A DNA stretch of 64,000 nt from Stictocephala bisonia (GCA_035578905.1 JAQJVL010000103.1:558001-622000); one strand, 5' to 3'. Numbered from the stretch's first letter, positions 11,495-23,928 are shown. The notes: a model not told the origin generated them from the sequence alone. Program-made: numbers and translations.

Positions 11495-11720
11495 TAAACT
11501 CTTCTATATTCTACATTTTCCGGTGACAACCACATCAAGGTACTATCTAGAATATTTACAAGATAACCATATTTATACATCTAATTTAAAGTTGATTAGT
11601 GATTTTTATTATCTTGTAAATATTGTAGTACCTTGACGCAGTTGTCACCGGAAAATGTAGTTTCTAGTTATGACACCGGCAGCTTAAGCCTAAGGTCTAA
11701 GATTAAACTCTTCTGTATTC
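11495..11720. mobile_element. Hairpin (foldback) element with flanking 17-bp direct repeat
   Basis: Inverted arms at about 11511-11568 and 11609-11663 pair over some 50 bp (CTACATTTTCCGGTGACAAC at each end). A tail GACACCGGCAGCTTAAGCC follows the right arm. The flanks carry TAAACTCTTCTRTATTC at 11495-11511 and 11704-11720 (one mismatch), a likely target-site duplication. The same arms and tail occur at 25263-25455, so this is a dispersed family. Non-coding. Confidence 0.65.
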
Positions 11721-11900
11721 ACTCGAGTGATTAATATAAACATTAAATTCGATAAATTTCAATGTATGGTATACGATTTTACATTACATTTATAACTGCC
11801 CTTAGAGCTTAAAATGATGCCGGTGTATCAAGTTATGTCGGCGTAATTGTTAAACTAATTAAATATAAACATAAAAAAAATTAAAAACACTCTTATAAAA

Positions 11901-12560
11901 TGACCCCACTCACCCATACATTGTAAGGTACTGAACCCACTCGCCCATACATTGTAAGGTACTGACCCCACTCACCCATACATTGTAAGGTATTGAAACC
12001 CACTCACCCACCCATTGTAAGGTATTGACACCACTCACCCATACATTGTAAGGTACTGAACCCACTCGCCCATACATTGTAAGGTACTGACCCCACTCAC
12101 CCATACATTTTAAGGTATTGAACCCACTCACCCATACATTGTAAGGTACTGAACCCACTCACCCATACATTGTAAGGTATTGACACCACTCACCCATACA
12201 TTGTAAGGTATTGAAACCCACTCACCCATCCATTGTAAGGTATTGACACCACTCACTCATACATTGTAAGGTACTGATCCCACTCACCCATCCATTGTAA
12301 GGTATTGACACCACTCACCCATACATTGTAAGGTGCTGATCCCACTCACCCATCCATTGTAAGGTATTGACACCACTCACCCATACATTGTAAGGTACTG
12401 ATCCCACTCACACATCCATTGTAAGGTACTGACCCCGCTCACCCATACATTGTAAGGTACTGATCCCACTCACCCATACATTGTAAGGTATTGACACCAC
12501 TCACCCATACATTGTAAGCTATAGACCCTACTCAACCATACATTATAAGGTATCGCCCCC
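11901..12560. repeat. 30-31-bp minisatellite, about 22 copies
   Basis: CACTCACCCATACATTGTAA plus a GGTACTGA or GGTATTGA joint recurs every 30-31 bp. The CACCCATACA core is shared with the 36-bp array that begins about 100 bp to the right, so the two arrays probably have a common origin. Open frames across it are by-products of the repeat. Confidence 0.9.
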
Positions 12561-12654
12561 ACCACCTGGGTATACTATGAGGGTTGACATTGTATGAGGT
12601 ATGTTATCGATACATATTTTGCAGATAACGTGTGCTTATAACGTTTTTGCAGAT

Positions 12655-12777
12655 GGGTTACCCACACACAAAACTACAGCAATACCCATACATGTACAGC
12701 GGCACTGATCCACCCGCCCGCCCATACACGTACAGTGGCACTGAGCCACCCACCCACCCATACACATACAGTGGCAC
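12655..12777. repeat. 36-bp minisatellite, about 3 copies (family shared with 26.7 and 47.5 kb)
   Basis: Units of 36 bp built on CCCATACACGTACAGTGGCA and a CCACCCACC run. Period and core match the arrays at 26705-27350 (same strand) and 47490-47750 (opposite strand). Confidence 0.8.
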
Positions 12778-14042
12778 TTCAATATATTTTAAGTATTTAA
12801 GATAGTTTTATGTTATTTTGGTTTTAATAAGTAACAAAAATATTTACTTGGCTTTACCAATATTTCAGAATGGTCATTATTTACCATCTTGATTAAATAA
12901 AAAGGAATTATGGTGGTCCATAAGTGTTTGATAATATACACAATATTCGTGTTTCTTATTGCTCAATATTCTCATGCGTCTTATTATTACCTCTTAATGA
13001 ATGTCGATAATATCTCATTTTGTTTCGTATTCTGTTATCTACTTCTTTCATAATTATGTATGTTTTATGCTATACACAATAATATATTTTATTAAATAAA
13101 ACGCCCTTCTAATGCAATATACTCATAAATGTTGTGTTCATAAAGCTTATAAAAATGTCAACTATGCTTTCAACCAGTTGGATTTCTTTTAGAGTTAAAT
13201 TAATTCATTTTTTAACGAAGTAAAAGTATACAGGATCCAATCATAGAGTCGATTTATACATCATAGTTTATCTTACCATGATTAATAGTATACTAAATAA
13301 AATACGTTTCGATTCCTTCTAGTTTTTTTAAAAATCATAAAATTACTAAGTGAAGATGTATTCAAAAACTGCTTTTCAATCAGCTGATATATTTAGCATT
13401 TTCATTCAAATATGTTTATAATTTAGCTGTTATTTACACTAATTTATACACACAATTAAAAGTATAAAACTTTTTAAAATATATCAGCAGTGTTACTTTT
13501 TTAAATTTGATTCACTCATTCCTAATGCATTACGTAGTTATATCGCTAATATTGCTATCATTTTATTTTGCCTGTCTGACAGTTTGCCACTTCCCTTATG
13601 ACAGTTTCTAGACAGAACCATATCCGTGTTGTCTCGTGACGGAAGGATGTGTAAAACAACCATTCCTTGAGGAAATGTCTCCATGGAGACATTGTAGAAG
13701 TGTCATACTTGTTATACCAATCTAAACAGCCAATTAAAACTCTTGTAATGAATATAGTTTTTGGATTTACAGTATCAAACTTGTGTTTTATTCCTTGTGT
13801 ATAGTATGATTTAAATGTTTCTTTAATTCCAGTTTTAGGTTATTTACTCCGTGGACTTATACAGTTAAAAAAAATATATCTTTTACACGATACACCACCA
13901 TAATAAAACAACAGGCAAGATGAATTACGACACGATTACGTAACTTTACGTAATATATCAGTCAGTTAATATGGGTTTCCTTTGATCACAACAACATAAG
14001 ATCATCGTAGATTATTCGAGGTTTTTTTATATTGAAATGTAA
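12778..14042. other. AT-rich DNA with one short perfect palindrome
   Basis: No coding signal. At 13672-13691 the 20-bp sequence AATGTCTCCATGGAGACATT is a perfect palindrome in a patch of moderate GC content; its function is unknown. Confidence 0.45.
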
Positions 14043-14423
14043 TTATTTAGCAAGTTCAGTTTGTAAATTATTTAGATTGTTTACTACTGAATAATTAAAT
14101 TTATGTAATATTTTTAAATTTATGGATTCTCCAAATCCAAGACCATTAGAGAACCTTGAGATTGTCTTGAGGAGGTTTTCCTGTGCTACACCTTGGCCAC
14201 TTTCTGATACGCCGCACAAAGTGAGACCCCGCTTCCTAGCTAGGGCCGGGCAGAGGAAGAGGATGTGCCATCCAGACTCCTCCTCCTGCCCACATTTCCT
14301 ACATAAGAGAATGGGGATTGAAAGCCCTATCTTATTCATGTGTGCCCTAAATGTCCAGGGTCCAGTTTTAAAACCAACCACCCCTCGGAGTTCTGATCTT
14401 GCGAAATAAAGAGCTTCAACCAT
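14043..14423 (-). pseudogene. C-terminal fragment of a non-LTR retrotransposon polyprotein
   Basis: A 126-codon frame ends at 14043. It shows the C-terminal region typical of insect non-LTR elements carrying a terminal Cys-His motif: GFKTGPWTFRAHMNKIGL, then LCRKCGQEEESGWHILFLC (C-x2-C-x8-H-x4-C), then PALARKRGL. That motif follows the reverse transcriptase or RNase H domain in full-length elements. Nothing recognisable from the rest of the polyprotein is seen upstream, so this is a 5'-truncated remnant, as is usual after incomplete reverse transcription. Confidence 0.75.
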
Positions 14424-14784
14424 ATTGGAGTACGATTGCTGGTTCTAGTTAAATTTGTTTAATATATAAGAAGGACAAAGTTTCGACTATCAATGGTAAT
14501 ATTCTGTACTAAACCACAGAGTGAATGTCGGAACATATAACTTTCGGTGGGATGCTCAACGACAGTAGAAAGCTCTTCCACTAAATTGGTGCCTGTTTAG
14601 ATACTACTTTATTGCATTTTATTCTCTATTTATATTCCTGTCTTATACAATGGCCCAGTTTGAATATTTATTTATATACTGCGTGAAAATTTTACTTTTA
14701 AAGTACGAAAATTTTAGATTTTATAGCAAACTATTGTAAATAACACCTCTTAAAGATTCTATTTTCATTTAATTAAAGTAAAGG

Positions 14785-15725
14785 ATCGTTTCCGTTAATT
14801 CACTACCACAAACATAACTTAGCTTAACCTAATAAATCAAACCAAATCTAACATGACATAAACTTAACATAACTAGCATAACCTAACCAAACTTAACATA
14901 ACCAAACCTAACATAACCTAAACAAATATAACATAACCTAAACAAACCCAACATAATCTAACCAGAGGAGTGGTAGTGAATTAATGGAAATATTAATTCA
15001 CTACCACAACATAACTTAGGTTAACCTAACAAAACAAACTAAATCTAACATGACATATCTAAACTTAACATAACCTAGCCAAACCTAGCATAACCTAACC
15101 AAATATAACATAACCAACCTAACATAACCTAAACAAACCCAAGATAATCTAACCAAAGGAGTGGTAGTGAATTAACGGAAATATTAATTCACTACTACAA
15201 CCATAACTTACGTTAACCTAACAAATCAAACCAAATCTAACATAACATAACTAAACCTAACATAACCTAAACAAAGTTTAACATAACCTAAACAAACCCA
15301 ACATAATGTAACCAAAGGAGTGGTAGTGAATTAACGGAAATATTAATTCACTACCACAACCATAACTTAGGTTAACCTAACAAATCAAACCAAATCTAAC
15401 ATTACATAACTAAACTTAAAATAACCTAACCAAACCTAACATAACCTAACCAAATAAAACATAAACAAACCTAACATAACCTATACAAACCCTACATAAT
15501 CTAACCAAAGGAGTGGTAGTGAAATAACGGAAATATTAATTCACTACCACAACCATAACTTAGGTTAACCTAACAAATCAAACCAAATCTAACATTACAT
15601 AACTAAACTTAAAATAACCTAACCAAACCTAACATAACCTAACCAAATATAACATAAACAAACCTAACATAACCTATACAAACCCAACATAATCTAACCA
15701 AAGGAGTGGTAGTGAAATAACAGAA
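14785..15725. mobile_element. Five tandem copies of a small element with TTAATTCACTACCAC terminal inverted repeats
   Basis: Units of about 160-195 bp start at about 14797, 14994, 15187, 15344 and 15537. Each opens with TTAATTCACTACCAC and closes with GTGGTAGTGAATTAA or a close variant, with an interior of ACCTAACATAACCTAAC-type phrases. Neighbouring units are joined by CGGAAATA. The same ends occur at 33893-33985 (half copy) and 54504-54806, so the unit is a MITE-like element that has been tandemly amplified here. Confidence 0.75.
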
Positions 15726-17008
15726 AATGACCAACATCAGTTTTAGTTTTGGGACCATGTCCAAAAAACAACTTCAAATGAGAATTTTTTGGGAATTTCG
15801 TATTAACAAGTCAAAATATGTAATCATGCAACCACCTCAAGAAATCTCCGTTTAACTGACACACTTTAAAGATTCCCATTAGACTAGTTTGTAAACAAAG
15901 TTTTAATTATATGCTTTAGCACAGCACCATCTCGGTTGATCATTTATACAATACATCTCAAGTGGTTGCAAATTACCATCCTTATTAGCATTTTAGCTTT
16001 GTAAGATAATATTAAAACGTGATGTTACATAAATATTTGTTTTTAAAGAAACCTAGATTAAAACTCATACTTAAAATATTACATTCTCGTTTATTAGTGT
16101 CCTTATATATACTTGTTTACTTATTAACAAATTTAAACCCTTAGCAAAGTATGATACAGTCTTCATTATAAAATAATTGCCAAATTACATTATGTTTACT
16201 ATATTATATGATAGTGAAAGAAATACAACTACCGTATTTTTTCTTCTAGGGTTCAGTCTCGACTTTTTTATTAATGTTAGTTGAATTAAGTGTAATAAAC
16301 AGATTTAAAAATCGAAATAAATAGAATACTAAATAATTCATTAATTATATTTTAATTATTTCAATTGAATATACTATCAACATTAATTTACTAATATTAA
16401 CTATTTCATAATTTTCTCAATACTGTAGAGTTTTATAATGCCACTATTTGGATCCACGTATATTTCACCTGCTATTTCACGTTTCCGTGATTAAAATATG
16501 GTTAATTTTAAAGCCTGTTATCTTATTTTTTGTATGGAACATGAATTTAAAAACACAGTGACAATCATACTATTTATATGTGACTGATCAGTCAGCTCAT
16601 AACATAACATAATTTGTAGCCAAATTATCAAAATAAAAATGGCTTGAATAAAAGACAGAGACCTTTGCAATGCTTATTGAAATATTAAATCATGGTTTAC
16701 TACAGGAAGTATTATTGTCTGCTAAAATATTTATTTATAATTGTAGAGCTATAGAAATATTGATTGGATGGGAGGTAAATATTACTTCGTCATTTTATAC
16801 GAATAATACTTTTTCAAAATGCAAGTAGATCTTACATTTTTCTGGGAATGAGCGTGGTTTGTTTTCGATTGATTTGTGTATCTATTGCAAGTAATTTAAC
16901 AAAAGATCAGAGCTGACACAAATTCCCCAATACAACAAAATAAAATGCATAAAGGTAAGGCTAATAAACTTTACGGTATGTTGTTTGAAAGCATTGGATT
17001 GTTCATGA

Positions 17009-17815
17009 CATGTATATAATATTTGGAGATTTCCAATGCTATGAGTATTATGAAACAAACACAACGTTTCGAAAGATATAACAAACTCTTTCCGTTTTCA
17101 GGTGTATTTACTAACTTAGACTACATCTAAAACATTTTTTTTATTTTTTATTTGTTTATTTATTTTTATTCTTAACCCATACTAAATCATAAAAGACTTA
17201 ATACTACATGCTAGATACTAAAGATTACTGTTGAAAGTTATAAGTTCTTAAAAAACGATCATACGTAACATAATTATACGAAATATAATACAAAAATAAA
17301 TAATATGAAATACAACAGAAATGCAAACTATGAAATCAGTCCACACAGAACAAGTTATTAAATAGACCAAATACACAATTACATACAAAAATAAATGCAA
17401 AATATGAAAAAATCAACAGAGAATAGATCAGGTTATTAGTAAGACAAAATATTCAATGAAACACGGAATAAATGCAAAAATATGACTAAATTCAACAAAA
17501 CATAGGGAAGGTTATTAAATAGACAAAATATTCAACTTTTCTATTTAATTATACAAGTTATTAAATAGACAAAATCTATTTAATAATTATAACTTTAGTA
17601 TCTAGCATGTATTATTAAGTCTTTTCTGATTTAGAATGGGTTAAGGATAAAAAAATAATAAAAATATAAAAAATAAATAAAAAATGTTTTAGATGTAGGC
17701 CAAGTTAGTAAGTACACCTGAAGACAGCAGGAGTTTGTTATAACTGTGGAAACGTTGTGTTTGTTTTTTAAACACTCAAAGCATTGAAAATCTCCAAATA
17801 TTGTCTACATATCAC
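17009..17815. mobile_element. Long foldback element inserted in segment I
   Basis: Arms of roughly 225 bp at 17009-17236 and 17590-17815 are inverted copies: AATATTTGGAGATTT, CAAACACAACGTTTC, AAGACTTAATA and CTAGCATGTA each appear as reverse complements in the other arm. The homologous place in segment II (about 36130-36155) lacks it. No coding capacity. Confidence 0.75.
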
Positions 17816-18978
17816 TTTACCATATGCTTATGTATTGATGTATGTTAACATTACATCAGCGGTGTTTATGTACTTACTAACCTAGTTACTATGTATTAAC
17901 ATGTAAACCGGGCCAATCTGCATGTTTCGTACCTGATTTAGTTAACATTTACATAATTTCACAAGCAATTGAGAGGTGCAAACGTAATCTTCATTTACAT
18001 TTATAATATTTATCGTATAGTATCATAGTTTTTACACTCGTATCAAAAACAAACTTTTAAGTGTTTTTTTTTTTTTTTTTTTTTTTACATTAACTCTAAA
18101 CATGAAACCGAATATTTCAATGAGTTCAAAAATAATAAAATAATACTAAAATAATATACACAATTTTCATTCTTATAAAATATGTTCCTTAACAAGATTA
18201 CATTAAGAAAATTCTAACCTTATTTAGACGTTATAACATAAATTCAATAAAAATTCTGAACATTTTTACTTTAAAACATACAAATTAGATGTACTACTAA
18301 GGTTATTATAGTTTACAACGAAACAACCATCATCGAAAGATAAGAACAAGTTCTGCCAATAAAGGTTAAGATGATCGAATGGAATCTTTATTATTACCCA
18401 AGGCTAAGTTAGCATAGAAAGTTTCCTGGGTAATTACTGCAAATACAGATGATAGCCGAAAACAGTTATTTTTTGCAAAACAAAGTGAGTGTTTTACAAA
18501 CATTGGGAAATGGCAAATCAAAAAGGGGTGAAGCTTTTTTAGGTTGAAGAAACGTTGTCAAGAGACATGACACATTCAACAGCTAATAAATATGGAAACC
18601 CCCCTCCCCCATCAGTTTAGCACATCAATCGGTGGAGATCCCGAGATGGGATGAGCTTCAGGTCTCTTATATACTCGCAATTTAATGTAAACAACTTTAA
18701 CTACATTAAATCAATGACAATATAAACATTGCATGCATTATGATAAGACCTGAATCCATTTGATGATAACGCATAATATTGGTGAGTAGTTACGGTTTAA
18801 ATCTCTTAAAGAGTATTGCAGATAAACATAAATGGATATAAAATTCTGTTTTGTATATTTTAATAAAAAAATGATTTCCTGTCGAATCAATATTATAACA
18901 CAATTTAAAAAATTTTAAATTCATCCATACCCAAACTATGAGAAGTTTGTGAAATTAACTTAATTACATCATCCAATT

Positions 18979-18980
<2 letters not shown>

Positions 18981-19039
<59 letters not shown>
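18981..19039. repeat. 59-nt T homopolymer
   Basis: Uninterrupted T run. It sits where the homologous copies at 23.5 and 38.3 kb have only a few bases, so it may mark the poly(A) of a minus-strand retroposed sequence or slippage. The length may be unreliable in the assembly. Confidence 0.8.
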
Positions 19040-19042
<3 letters not shown>

Positions 19043-19125
19043 TGAAGATTTAGAGCATAGTGCCACTTGATATCCGACAGCCAATTAATGTTCGACAATA
19101 TTCATTGGGTGATCTGAACAAAGTT

Positions 19126-19269
19126 GAGTGCCCCTCTGAGTGGGCACTCGCAACGGAGCTGACTGCTTACTTCCAAAGCAGAGTCAGGTACCGATTTCAG
19201 TTGAATAAAGTTTTCTTTAAAAACGCGAGTGCCTGCTCACGTAGCCATGCGGACCTTGAGTAAGCACTC
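19126..19269. repeat. Cluster 1 of a GAGT-N4-ACTC palindromic word
   Basis: Exact copies at 19138-19149 and 19258-19269, a near copy at 19227-19239, and a wider stem GAGTGCCC...GGGCACTC over 19126-19149. The word returns at 21.1-21.3 kb. Confidence 0.6.
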
Positions 19270-21073
19270 GCCCTAGAGCGGGGGGGGGGGGCATAATGAG
19301 ACAGGTATCAATTTGAATCACTTGTTTAGGATTCCCCCATTTTCGTTTGCAGTGTTTGTTGTCGTGTGATTCATTTATTTTACAACGTTTTGTTTATCTG
19401 CCGAATGTTAACAGTTTTTTTAACTGTATTTACTTATTTACCAAAAATGTTATAACATGCGGTCCCAACAAGCCAACATGGCTTGTACTTGTGTGCCGAT
19501 AGTATATACTATACACAAAAATTTTATAATATAAGAATAAGAAATAACAGAAATGTTGTACATTACAAAAATGAAATAAAAAATAATTGTTGTTAATGAA
19601 AATAAAACCAAATAGTGCTCTGTGGCAGCGTTGTATAATAACTGATACTCTATTATTAAAACAACTAAGTGGTGAAAACAAAACTATACTTGAAACAACA
19701 TATATAAAATACTATATAAAACAATAATAATTATCAAACAATTTCAGTAAAATGATTGTTATAACGAACAAAATATAATACAGTACAAAAAAAAAAAATA
19801 TATATATATATACAGTATACACATATACATATATACAAACATACTCAAACAATAAACAAAATTTATGCTTTCAAAATATAATTTTTGTATACTGTCTTAT
19901 ATACGAGTAACATAACAATTTATACGGAGTGACCAGCAAAGTCGTAAAATCAGAAAGAAACACCATTGAAAATAGAACAGTTCGTCACTTTAAGCTGTAG
20001 TGAGGCGCGGACATTTAAATCTCTTTAAGCCCTTTAAACGACTGATAACCATCGATAAGATAACCTAGTGACCCAGATTTCCGCATTCCAAGCAAGGTCG
20101 CGGCCTTCCCCCCCCCTCCGAGGCGCCAGTCTCAAGCCTACCATGTATGACAGATAGAGTATCAGTTAGTTTGCAGGCGCTGAGCTTTTCTCTTTATTGT
20201 TACGAAACACTTTATTTACAAAATTCATATAACTATGCAATTTGATGCACCTATCAAAATAGTTCGACCTATAACTTTCTTCATTATTAATTTTATTACA
20301 AAGTTTGTTTTATGAGATGTTATTAGTATTTTTTAATAAATATGTAAATAATGCAAAAATATATATATATATACTGATGAAAAAAATTTTACGTAAAGTA
20401 TCATACCAGTTCATGATCTTCAAGATATGGGCAATGTGAGAGGTGAATGAGTGTGATGAGCGTAGATGAACGACATACACTCGTAGTACATAACAAAAAG
20501 AAAAATTCAACAACCTTCTTATATAGAAAGAAATACGATTTCATAGCCTAATTGATCAATACCAACATATTAAAGAAACCCTTTGATAAAATATATTTAT
20601 ATTTTTTTATTTGTGTTTTTTATGTATATATCACTGGCAACATATATACAGAAGAAAAGCAATATAGTTTTTATATTCTTTTTTAAATTGGTAATCAATA
20701 GGTCTCATTAAAAGATTTTGGAGTGACATAATTAAAAAAATTCTTTCCATATGTATTACTGAACCGTGGAATTTTATAAAATTCAAGACTTCTAAATTCA
20801 TATGTAAGTTTTATATTAGTAACTTTGAACTTATTTATTTATTGAACTTAGATTCTATTTCGACATGGAAGATAAAATTAATTTTGAATCATCTGAGAAT
20901 CAGCTAAAATTTATGAAAATTCTATAGACCATTGTATCGAAAATTCAAATGTACAAGATATTTTCCTTATCAAATCTGTTTAGTGATCAATAGTCATCAT
21001 TTCTCGACTCTCTTCGAATATTGTAAATTGTAAGTGCAAGTATTGGCATAAATTCAGCCTTATTAACTAACTT
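19270..21073. other. Mostly AT-rich, no gene recognised
   Basis: Contains an ATATAT microsatellite near 19800-19812 and a GC-richer patch at 19980-20180 with no clear frame. At about 20415-20480 the phrase ATATGGGC.AATGTGAG..GTGAATGAGTGTGATGAG is shared with about 36609-36660 and about 50638-50690. Confidence 0.45.
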
Positions 21074-21311
21074 GAGAACGCACTCGGCAGCAGCGAGTCT
21101 GCTAGAGAGCAGACTCAATTTTTCACGAGTGTACACTCCATTTTGTGAGTGGTTACTCGGTTTTATTGAACTAATATCGGAGTGGCTACTCGCAAGTCAT
21201 AAGTAGACTCATCCTTGGAGTGCCTGCTTGTCTGCCGAGTTGAGTGTATGTGTTTTATTCAACCGAAGTTGGAGTAGGCACTCTCAACTGACGATAATTG
21301 AGTAGGCACTC
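21074..21311. repeat. Cluster 2 of the GAGT-N4-ACTC palindromic word
   Basis: Exact copies at 21127-21138, 21147-21158, 21180-21191, 21272-21283 and 21300-21311, a one-mismatch copy at 21074-21085, and a larger stem GAGTCTGCT...AGCAGACTC over 21095-21116. The spacing is irregular, so this is not a simple tandem repeat. Function unknown. Confidence 0.65.
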
Positions 21312-22200
21312 AAAGTTTTCAGGTTATATTCACGTCACCCATTGAGTCTACCTCCAATTGAGTGTTTAGTTGTCCAATATACTCTAATATACTACTTGAA
21401 ATCAACAAAATTGTTCTTTTGATATTTAGTCATAGGTAGACATCATTTTATAGTATGAAAAACATGTAAATGTTTTTTAAGAATAAATTAATGGGTTTTA
21501 TATATGATATTAAACTGATAATATATTTTTTAATTAAAATCTAACTTCCTTTTTTTAATTATTCCACTTTTAAAACCTAATTTATTTTCAATGTATTGTG
21601 TTACATTCCATCATTTTTTAAGATTTTTATTTTACAGTTTTATTATTTTTCCTAGCTCAAACAAGTTTACTTTAACAAATAGATGTTTTTACGAGTAAGT
21701 TAGGAGGAGAACTTCAAATTCATCTGATGGCTCGAAATGCATTTTAAACTTGTCACCCCAGAATCCAAAAACACTAACTGCATTTTTTCAATTACCAAAA
21801 TTCATTATGGTTATACCTATAATCATGGGGGATTGGGCTGAAAAGGCAGGTTTTTAAGACTGGAGAGGTTAGTTCCAGAATATAATATTTATCGATCCTA
21901 CTACCAGTACACGCGCGGTGGTGATGAACCTCCCACCCACACTACTAATGTTCGTGTATGAGAGGGAGGGTGGTACCTTGACTTCAATCTTGAAACCTAA
22001 ACTTGATTTTTTTTTTTTTTTTATCAAGTGTTCATTAGTATTAGTTACTAACATAAATAATTTAGCACAATAGCATGAGTGTTCTTATTTGTTTTTTTAT
22101 TATTTTTTTTCTTCTTAAGCTATATAGATCCACAAAATAGTGTACTACAATAAAATTTATAACGTGACAAAAAACGAACTAGCCTTCAATTTCAATATAC
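21312..22200. other. AT-rich DNA, no gene recognised
   Basis: Long T runs near 22003-22022 and 22090-22110. No coding or repeat assignment. Confidence 0.4.
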
Positions 22201-23900
22201 TTCAATTCTAATTACATCAATTTCTTATACACAACAACGTCACCAAACAGCAGTGATATTATTATGCTTATTATAATTGCTGAGTCGACACTTCAAAAAA
22301 ATTGTTTTCAATATTAGTATTTGTTTTAAGTTATTGTTAAATACTATTTTTCATTGGGACAACCTTAAATTGTCTCCTTATATAAAGGTACATGCTATAT
22401 TATATATGCTAATAAATAAACTTTTCACCACTAAAGAAGAGTATCAGAACAAGAGGTCGGTAATTAAAGTTATCTACTTTCTGGAGTCCAAAGTCCTTTT
22501 ACAATTTAGGCTGTACACAAAAAAGAACTCCGCCATAAATCTGAAGTAAATACTGGGAAATGGTCACTGAGGAGAACATTAAAACTCGAGGACAGAAACG
22601 GACATTACAGTATATCTCACTTACACCGAGCTGAACGTCCTTAGAGATTATACAGCGCACTCTACATACAAGCTAACTATACATTTGGGGCTAAAACTTT
22701 GTACAAAATATAATTCAAACTCTACGAATAGTTGCAGTGAGATGCTTACCGAGCCGTTAATTCAAGAAATTAAATTTCATTTGTTACATCATGTAAAACA
22801 ATGTATTAAACTATTATATGTCACACAAATAATGCTTTGCATCAACAACTGATAAGTACCGGTGAAAATCTTTATTATTTGTATGAATGCTAGGAAAAAT
22901 ATATTTATCGAAGTTTAACCTAAGGAATTCCTCATTGCTAAATATAAAATAACTAAAAAAACACGGCACCGTGTAGGCAATTAAGATACACCAATGTAAT
23001 GCGGGTATAGGCTAGGTCAGTCACTTGTGGTCGGACCGACAGGCGCCATATGACTACATACCTTAGTAACTTTTTAATGTATGATAGCTCCCGTCAAACA
23101 TATGCTTTTAAAAGAAAGTAAGGTAAATATTATGAAACTAAAATAAAAGTGGTATTTTTTTTGCAGTTATCAATTTTGAATTTCGCTGTCAACTATCTCG
23201 TCACTAGTGACTAGGTATTGTTTTATCAGATATTTATTGCAATTCAAGCGGCCAATGTATAGTTATATTTTATAACATGTAATACCCAACAACCATTCCA
23301 TTATAAAACTGGAATTCGTTTAACAATTGGGCATTATATTGGTGAGAGTAATCACGTTTTAAATAATTTAAGAAATAATGCAGTTAGTTGTAAGTGGATG
23401 CAAAAATAACCTGTTTTGTATAATCTCACCTATTTTTGTGTTAAAACTGATTTACTTTCAAATCTATAACAAAGCACAACTAAAAAATAATTTATCAACA
23501 CCCTATGAGAAATTAGAGAAATTCACTTCATTACACCAACATATTAAACTTTTCCCGATAATTTAGAGCACAAAGCCACTTGATGTCCAACAACCAATTA
23601 GTTTTCGACAATATTCATTTAGTTGTACGATATCTGCTACTAAAAGACTAATTGTGGTTTTATATTTACCATTGGCAGACACTGCTTATGGTAATTAAAA
23701 TTAATATTAATTTGAAATTTTTAAACATTAAATCAGTAGGTTTCAGATGTATTTGTAGTTGTTTTAATGCGATTTTTTTAGAAATTTCAAATATAACTCC
23801 CAGATTTGGGGTAATTATTAGGATTCTATTATTTATTTCACTTTTGAAGGGTCAATAACGTTTTTTAATATTTGCTATTATCTTCTGTCTGTCTTGACTT
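22200..23900. repeat. Partial extra copy of the duplicated segment (blocks B then A)
   Basis: 22400-23250 matches 25740-26570 and 43640-45850 (shared AACTCCGCCATAAATCTGAA, GGACAGAAACGGACATTACA and a GTCACTAGTGAC palindrome). 23250-23900 matches 18720-19110 and 37890-38590. On the minus strand a 20-codon frame starting MAEFF (22474-22536) keeps start, stop and length in all three copies. Here the blocks are in single copy, without the tandem expansions seen at 43.7-47.3 kb. Confidence 0.75.
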
Positions 23901-23928
23901 CTGTAGTGCTAAACTTGTAATAGTTTTA

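Larger units (their letters stand above)
15860..19110. repeat. Segmental duplication, segment I, left part
   Basis: Collinear with 35036-38370: 15865-16165 matches 35037-35300 (shared GTAAACAAAGTTTTAATT and CATCTCAAGTGGTTGCAAAT), 16595-16960 matches 35760-36130, 17815-18110 matches 36153-36460 (shared ACATTACATCAGCGGTGTTT and AACCGGGCCAATCTGCATGT), 18265-18460 matches 37530-37720, and 18700-19110 matches 37855-38370. The best-conserved piece is around 17.82-17.95 kb. No open frame explains the conservation. A foldback insertion at about 17.0-17.8 kb is present only in this copy. Confidence 0.8.

Noticed and set aside
11901..12560. CRISPR-like array
   Set aside because: Units are contiguous with no unique spacers and the context is a eukaryotic genome; it is a minisatellite.
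14785..15725. Interstitial telomere (TTAGG/CCTAA)
   Set aside because: CCTAA occurs only in irregular phrases, never as a perfect pentamer run, and the inverted ends explain the units better.
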